Shown here: positions 58,101 to 64,000 of the stretch, piece after piece
Layout: every line of letters begins with the position of its first letter
How positions within the stretch are numbered: the stretch's first letter is position 1
DNA from: Girardinichthys multiradiatus
Taxonomy: Eukaryota; Chordata; Actinopteri; Cyprinodontiformes; Goodeidae
Direction of reading: 5' to 3'
NCBI RefSeq assembly: GCF_021462225.1
Contig: NC_061805.1
Coordinates: 50,091,360 to 50,155,359 of the forward strand
DNA: 64,000 nucleotides
Translations under genes and position numbers: made by a program
The notes under the pieces: generated by a model
Databases searched by the model: none
What the model was told of the DNA's origin: nothing
The model's input: the letters and a program-made list of their open reading frames with translations, nothing else

Positions 58101-61100
58101 AATCAGTTTAACTAACACACAGACCGGGTCACAGAATCAGTCTAACTAACACAAAGACCGGGTCACAGAATCAGTTTAACTAACACAAAGACCGGGTCAC
58201 AGAATCAGTCTAACTAACACAAAGACCGGGTCACAGAATCAGTCTAACTAACACAAAGACCGGGTCACAGAATCAGTCTAACTAACACAAAGACCGGGTC
58301 ACAGAATCAGTTTAACTAACACAAAGACCGGGTCACAGAATCAGTCTAACTAACACAAAGACCGGGTCACAGAATCAGTTTAACTAACACAAAGACCGGG
58401 TCACAGAATCAGTCTAACTAACACAAAGACCGGGTCACAGAATCAGTTTAACTAACACAAAGACCGGGTCACAGAATCAGTCTAACTAACACAAAGACCG
58501 GGTCACAGAATCAGTTTAACTAACACAAAGACCGGGTCACAGAATCAGTCTAACTAACACAAAGACCGGGTCACAGAATCAGTCTAACTAACACAAAGAC
58601 CGGGTCACAGAATCAGTTTAACTAACACACAGACCGGGTCACAGAATCAGTCTAACTAACACAAAGACCGGGTCACAGAATCAGTTTAACTAACACAAAG
58701 ACCGGGTCACAGAATCAGTCTAACTAACACAAAGACCGGGTCACAGAATCAGTTTAACTAACACACAGACCGGGTCACAGAATCAGTCTAACTAACACAA
58801 AGACCGGGTCACAGAATCAGTCTAACTAACACAAAGACCGGGTCACAGAATCAGTCTAACTAACACAAAGACCGGGTCACAGAATCAGTCTAACTAACAC
58901 AAAGACCGGGTCACAGAATCAGTTTAACTAACACACAGACCGGGTCACAGAATCAGTCTAACTAACACAAAGACCGGGTCACAGAATCAGTTTAACTAAC
59001 ACAAAGACCGGGTCACAGAATCAGTTTAACTAACACAAAGACCGGGTCACAGAATCAGTTTAACTAACACAAAGACCGGGTCACAGAATCAGTTTAACTA
59101 ACACACAGACCGGGTCACAGAATCAGTCTAACTAACACAAAGACCGGGTCACAGAATCAGTTTAACTAACACAAAGACCGGGTCACAGAATCAGTTTAAC
59201 TAACACACAGACCGGGTCACAGAATCAGTCTAACTAACACAAAGACCGGGTCACAGAATCAGTTTAACTAACACAAAGACCGGGTCACAGAATCAGTCTA
59301 ACTAACACAAAGACCGGGTCACAGAATCAGTTTAACTAACACACAGACCGGGTCACAGAATCAGTCTAACTAACACAAAGACCGGGTCACAGAATCAGTT
59401 TAACTAACACAAAGACCGGGTCACAGAATCAGTCTAACTAACACAAAGACCGGGTCACAGAATCAGTCTAACTAACACAAAGACCGGGTCACAGAATCAG
59501 TTTAACTAACACAAAGACTGGGTCACAGAATCAGTTTAACTAACACACAGACCGGGTCACAGAATCAGTTTAACTAACACAAAGACCGGGTCACAGAATC
59601 AGTTTAACTAACACAAAGACCGGGTCACAGAATCAGTCTAACTAACACAAAGACCGGGTCACAGAATCAGTCTAACTAACACAAAGACCGGGTCACAGAA
59701 TCAGTTTAACTAACACAAAGACCGGGTCACAGAATCAGTTTAACTAACACACAGACCGGGTCACAGAATCAGTTTAACTAACACAAAGACCGGGTCACAG
59801 AATCAGTTTAACTAACACAAAGACCGGGTCACAGAATCAGTTTAACTAACACACAGACCGGGTCACAGAATCAGTCTAACTAACACACTGACCGGGTCAC
59901 AGAATCAGTTTAACTAACACACAGACCGGGTCACAGAATCAGTCTAACTAACACACTGACCGGGTCACAGAATCAGTCTAACTAACACACTGACCGGGTC
60001 ACAGAATCAGTCTAACTAACACACTGACCGGGTCACAGAATCAGTCTAACTAACACACAGACCGGGTCACAGAATCGGTTTAACTAACACACTGACCGGG
60101 TCACAGAATCAGTTTAACTAACACACAGACCGGGTCACAGAATCAGTCTAACAAACACACAGACCGGGTCACAGAATCGGTTTAACTAACACACTGACCG
60201 GGTCACAGAATCAGTTTAACTAACACACAGACCGGGTCACAGAATCAGTCTAACTAACACACTGACCGGGTCACAGAATCAGTCTAACAAACACACAGAC
60301 CGGGTCACAGAATCAGTCTAACAAACACACAGACCGGGTCACAGAATCAGTTTAACTAACACACAGACCGGGTCACAGAATCAGTCTAACTAACACACAG
60401 ACCGGGTCACAGAATCAGTCTAACACACAGACCGGGTCACAGAATCAGTTTAACTAACACACAGACCGGGTCACAGAATCAGTCTAACTAACACACTGAC
60501 CGGGTCACAGAATCAGTCTAACTAACACACAGACCGGGTCACAGAATCAGTCTAACTAACACACTGACCGGGTCACAGAATCAGTCTAACTAACACACTG
60601 ACCGGGTCACAGAATCAGTTTAACTAACACACTGACCGGGTCACAGAATCAGTCTAACTAACACACTGACCGGGTCACAGAATCAGTCTAACTAACACAC
60701 AGACCGGGTCACAGAATCAGTTTAACTAACACACTGACCGGGTCACAGAATCAGTTTAACTAACACACAGACCGGGTCACAGAATCAGTTTAACTAACAC
60801 ACTGACCGGGTCACAGAATCAGTTTAACTAACACACAGACCGGGTCACAGAATCAGTTTAACTAAGACACTGACCGGGTCACAGAATCAGTTTAACTAAC
60901 ACACTGACCGGGTCACAGAATCAGTTTAACTAACACACTGACCGGGTCACAGAATCAGTCTAACTAACACACTGACCGGGTCACAGAATCAGTCTAACTA
61001 ACACACAGACCGGGTCACAGAATCAGTCTAACACACAGACCGGGTCACAGAATCAGTTTAACTAACACACAGACCGGGTCACAGAATCAGTCTAACTAAC

Positions 61101-64000
61101 ACACTGACCGGGTCACAGAATCAGTCTAACTAACACACAGACCGGGTCACAGAATCAGTCTAACTAACACACTGACCGGGTCACAGAATCAGTCTAACTA
61201 ACACACTGACCGGGTCACAGAATCAGTTTAACTAACACACTGACCGGGTCACAGAATCAGTCTAACTAACACACTGACCGGGTCACAGAATCAGTCTAAC
61301 TAACACACAGACCGGGTCACAGAATCAGTTTAACTAACACACTGACCGGGTCACAGAATCAGTTTAACTAACACACTGACCGGGTCACAGAATCAGTTTA
61401 ACTAACACACAGACCGGGTCACAGAATCAGTTTAACTAAGACACTGACCGGGTCACAGAATCAGTTTAACTAACACACTGACCGGGTCACAGAATCAGTT
61501 TAACTAACACACTGACCGGGTCACAGAATCAGTCTAACTAACACACTGACCGGGTCACAGAATCAGTTTAACTAACACACTGACCGGGTCACAGAATCAG
61601 TCTAAGTTAAGCAGCACTGTTAAACTTGGGGAAAGGTTCTAAATGTGTCACATTTGTGGAAAAAATACCTACTTTTTAAGAAATGACGCATTTAAACAGA
61701 AAGGAATCATTAATATCATTTTAACAGATTATATTTTCAAAACAAATGATCAGATTGATTTATTAAAAGTTAAAACCTCATTAAAGCTCATTAGAGTCTG
61801 TGGAACACAGTGAAACAGAACCAGCACTGCTTCTGATTAAACTGTAATGAATTATGATCCAGTTTCTCAGGTTCCTCCTGTTTGGCTGAGAGTCTCAGCG
61901 TCCCATGATGTACTGCCATGTCATCCCTACCTGGACCGGAACCAGCTGTTTATTCCTTCAGGACTGGTTGGGAACCAATAAATGGTAAATGTCCTTCACT
62001 TATATAGCGTTTATCAAGTCTGAGGACTCCAAAGAGCTTTACACTACCATCAGTCATCCACCCATTCATACACTGACAGAGGTAGACCACACTGCAGTGA
62101 GGCTGCCCTGGGCGCCACAATCGGCGCCTCCGGGCCCTCTGACTACCATCAGCAGGCAAGGCGGATGAAGCGTCTTTCCAAATGACACAAAGACTGAGAC
62201 GGATTCAAACCTGCAACCCATCGGTGACAAGATGAACAACTACCAACTGAGCCTCGCTGCCACAAATTAAAAAAACATTTTTTCTTTCAGCCCACAGGAA
62301 GTCTTCCATCTCAGGAGGAAAAGATCTGAGGAGGAAGCATCCAGTGTCTGAGTGTACGTTACTTTATTTATAACTAACTCAAGAAAAGCTTTTTTGTATA
62401 AAAAGAAATATATTGTCCCTTGTAGAAAAAAGCATTTATAACAATTTTAACATAAAAAGCAGTAAAATGTGAATTTGATATATATTAAAAGAAACCGTAA
62501 AGCATAGAAGGAGCATAGAAACCAAATGCTGCCTCCCTTTGTTTAGTTCTGGTTCTGGGAACAGTGAGTAAACAGCTTCATACCTCACACTGGCATTTAT
62601 GGTTCTGAAGTGTTTACTAGGTCCAAGAACACTGAGTGCTTTACAGACCCTAACTCTAAACCCGTTACAAACAGCAGTGATTTCGGGCCCGGTGTTATAT
62701 GATCCACTTTCCTGGTGTTGGTCAGGACTCTGGCAACAGCCTTTTTGATGAGCTGAAGCCCATAAAGTTAATAAAAAACACTGTTACAATATTCTAACCT
62801 ACTAAACTTAAAGTATGCCCTGTCCTGTTTGACAGGAAACCTCTTAGTCTAGCCATGATTTTACCCTGGTTGTAGGCTGATTTATTAATAAACTTTCTGT
62901 TGCTCTAAATATTTCACTCAGTCCTGATCTCTAAGCTTGTTAACATGTTTGGGACAGAAAACAATGACTTTTGTCTTTTCTGTATTAAGCTGGAACAAAT
63001 TCTGACCCATCCATCCTTTGATATGGTTTTATAGAAATACTGAGTGTAAAAGACTGCAGATATATGGTCACACACAGATAAAAAGCATTTTAAGTATGGT
63101 AGGAGTTGTTGTAATACTCTGGGATCACAGCTAGAGGGGGTTATATTTACCAAATAAAAGGAGGCTAAGAATGGAGCCTTGTGGAACACCATGTTTGTTT
63201 ATAACTCTGTCCATAACTGCCACAGTAGAAATGTAGGTACATTTATGCAGCAACGGGACAAAATCTAGTTTGGAACCAAGTTAAACTAATTAAAATAAAC
63301 CAACCTAATGTGGCTAGAACTAAGATGGATGAGAACATAGGTAACACAGAGAAATAATCAGATCTCCATCAGTCAGAACATCAGCAAAATAAAAACATAA
63401 AATCAAAACTGATAGTTCTATGAATGAAGCATGTTCCTATATCTCAGTTACCGCAGCAAGAACAAAACTATTTATGTATCAAGGAAACAAACGGCTGTCA
63501 GGAGGACTAAAGATAAAATCACAGAAAAGAGGATTTAGTTATCAGTTTAAGTTGCCTGATGAACAGAGATGCCTGATTGGACCAGGTCAGTTAACTAACG
63601 GCTTTCTGCACACAGCTTCAGGATTGGATGCCACGTTTTCAGGATATCTGTCTGTAGTGTTAGCTCCAGGTCCACCACAGAATGAAGAGCTGGATTAAAC
63701 TCACCGTCGTGATACCAGATACACTCACAAACACAGATACAGATCAGGTGAAGCCACCTCACCTCCTCGGTTCAGGTACAGGCCGGCCAGGTTCTTCTCC
63801 TCCTTGATGGCCTTGTTCAGAAGAAGAGTGGCCTCAGCGTAGAGGCCTCTGCTGAAACACTGGACAGCAAAGTCGTTGTAGGTGAGAGCCAGCTGAAGCT
63901 GCACCTCCTCTTGGACAGAGCAGCTCTCGTTTGTCTCCTCTTTGACCTTCCTGACCTTCTTCTCCTCCAGCTCACTGAGCTCAGCAGCCTGGACCAGGTC
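55037..64000 (-). CDS. ttc16: Tetratricopeptide repeat protein 16 (3' six coding exons, partial)
   Basis: Minus-strand exons 63763-64000 (continues beyond the window), 56729-56873, 56483-56648, 56278-56411, 56030-56171 and 55037-55198. Phases join over 987 nt, 328 residues. TPR-type helices: LQLALTYNDFAVQCFSRGLY, LYLNRG joined to DCFFKQGDWCYALLDYQQAE, AVIHNTLGSFCFQDGRFQDA and SLAIKYNPTVSQYYENRSKA. The segment MMMNLFPGSTMSEVMSST matches the NLFPG..xEEV motif that follows the TPRs in human TTC16 as I remember it. The function is poorly known; TPRs act as protein-protein scaffolds. The C-terminal exon is Ser/Thr/Pro-rich. Human TTC16 has a longer C-terminal tail. It converges tail-to-tail with mymk. 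Confidence 0.85.
55340..55845 (-). mobile_element. Tc1-like element (family A) remnant in last ttc16 intron
   Basis: In reverse complement it has the family A blocks CACCAAGGG-like, ACAGGTCAGGGAGGAAGTTC, CCCAGAGCTCTGATCATCTA and CAGCCCTCTTTATTCTGATA. Only the 5' part and one end are present. Confidence 0.7.
56030..56171 (-). CDS. ttc16: ttc16 penultimate exon
   Basis: Acceptor CTTGTTTTAG; LNKTLKKMTLTETKTERDSA, NLSEAAQELSLCVNIKDLQK and IAKALLQ; donor CAG|GTACTG, phase 0. Identified by splice phase and an open frame rather than by strong homology. Confidence 0.75.
56278..56411 (-). CDS. ttc16: ttc16 exon with NLFPG motif
   Basis: Acceptor TTTGTTCAG; APPMMMNLFPGSTMSEVMSS, TKERALRAELTKTIQAWNS; donor AAAG|GTTAGC, phase 2. 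Confidence 0.88.
56483..56648 (-). CDS. ttc16: ttc16 TPR exon
   Basis: Acceptor TGTCTGCAG; RFQDAVDMFSLAIKYNPTVS, QYYENRSKALRRVQNL and GAREDFLCMLILDPNNEE; donor GAG|GTCAGA, phase 0. Confidence 0.9.
56729..56873 (-). CDS. ttc16: ttc16 exon adjoining the minisatellite
   Basis: Acceptor GTGTGTTAG at 56874-56875 lies inside the first repeat unit. Encodes DCFFKQGDWCYALLDYQQAE, EMMSSDEPAVRLRLAVIHNT and LGSFCFQDG; donor GACGG|GTCAGA, phase 2. Confidence 0.88.
56871..61605. repeat. Minisatellite, about 140 units of 34 bp (some 30 bp)
   Basis: Unit: AATCAGTCTAACTAACACAA followed by AGACCGGGTCACAG (34 bp). The 30-bp form lacks one TAAC. Variant positions: AAAGACC, ACAGACC or ACTGACC, and CAGTCTA or CAGTTTA. 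The AAAG class dominates 57120-59823 and the ACTG/ACAG classes the flanks. The left edge coincides with the ttc16 splice acceptor at 56874-56875; the right edge ends TCAGTCTAAG at about 61605. Confidence 0.98.
61606..61980. other. ttc16 intron beyond the minisatellite
   Basis: No feature recognised. Confidence 0.4.
61981..62275 (-). mobile_element. tRNA-derived SINE
   Basis: In reverse complement the head has GTGGCAGCGAGGCTCAGTTG (A box) and GGTTTGAATCC (B box); the tail has CGCTATATAAGTGAAGGACA. Same family as 30623-30877 and the split copy at 21268-22494. Confidence 0.8.
62276..63762. other. ttc16 intron; probable old dispersed repeat
   Basis: AACATGTTTGGGACAGAAAA, CTTTTCTGTATTAAGCTGGA and GGAGCCTTGTGGAACACCAT (about 62940-63195) have the look of a dispersed fish repeat. 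A similar GTGGAGCTCCACA phrase occurs near 32428. I cannot name it; no coding exon seen. Confidence 0.35.
63763..64000 (-). CDS. ttc16: ttc16 exon (partial, leftmost of upstream part)
   Basis: Open to the window edge: DLVQAAELSELEEKKVRKVK (charged, coiled-coil-like), then EEVQLQLALTYNDFAVQCF and LLLNKAIKEEKNLAGLYLNR. Donor GAG|GTGAGG, phase 1. Its 3' neighbour is 6.9 kb away across the minisatellite intron. Confidence 0.88.

Noticed and set aside
56871..61605. CRISPR-like array
   Set aside because: Pure tandem repeat with no unique spacers, in a vertebrate intron.

Overview
The window is vertebrate nuclear DNA, almost certainly from a teleost and probably a percomorph. Genes are split into small exons with GT-AG introns. 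The mobile DNA is typical of ray-finned fish: several Tc1-like families, RTE-clade and L2/CR1-type LINEs, tRNA-derived SINEs and hAT-like MITEs. No bacterial, organellar or viral gene is visible.

Three genes account for the coding sequence. (1) adamtsl2, minus strand, 686-14460: the 5' six coding exons, including a 105-nt signal-peptide exon too short to stand out as an ORF; the rest lies beyond base 1. (2) mymk (myomaker, the myoblast fusion protein), plus strand, 43352-47045: apparently complete, with a possible sixth coding exon that would replace the usual short C-terminus with a 66-residue basic and proline-rich tail. (3) ttc16, minus strand, 55037 to beyond 64000: the last six coding exons of a TPR protein, converging on mymk. 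From memory, adamtsl2 and mymk are also head-to-head neighbours in human; human TTC16 lies elsewhere on the same chromosome arm.

Layout: 1-14.5 kb is adamtsl2, its largest intron holding an almost full-length but dead RTE LINE in antisense and a Tc1 element broken by a hAT-like element that itself contains a LINE tail. 14.5-43.1 kb is a 29-kb gene-poor interval of transposon layers: an L2 LINE 3' end, a GCAATAC palindromic MITE pair, a hAT-like MITE, a three-layer nest at 21-23 kb, a decayed RTE at 27.4-28.6 kb, a Tc1 copy with a SINE in its terminal repeat, and a Tc1 copy at 37-38.7 kb. 43.1-47.8 kb is mymk. 47.8-55 kb holds a second copy of that last Tc1 in inverted orientation and an L2/CR1-type LINE fragment. 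55-64 kb is ttc16, interrupted by a 4.7-kb minisatellite of about 140 units of 34/30 bp that starts exactly at a splice acceptor.

The genes do not form a pathway: one is a secreted matrix protein of the microfibril/TGF-beta axis, one a muscle plasma-membrane fusogen and one a TPR scaffold. The most unusual signals are the possible mymk C-terminal exon with its stop-to-donor junction, and the ttc16 minisatellite, whose every unit repeats an acceptor-like motif that would lead straight into a stop codon.
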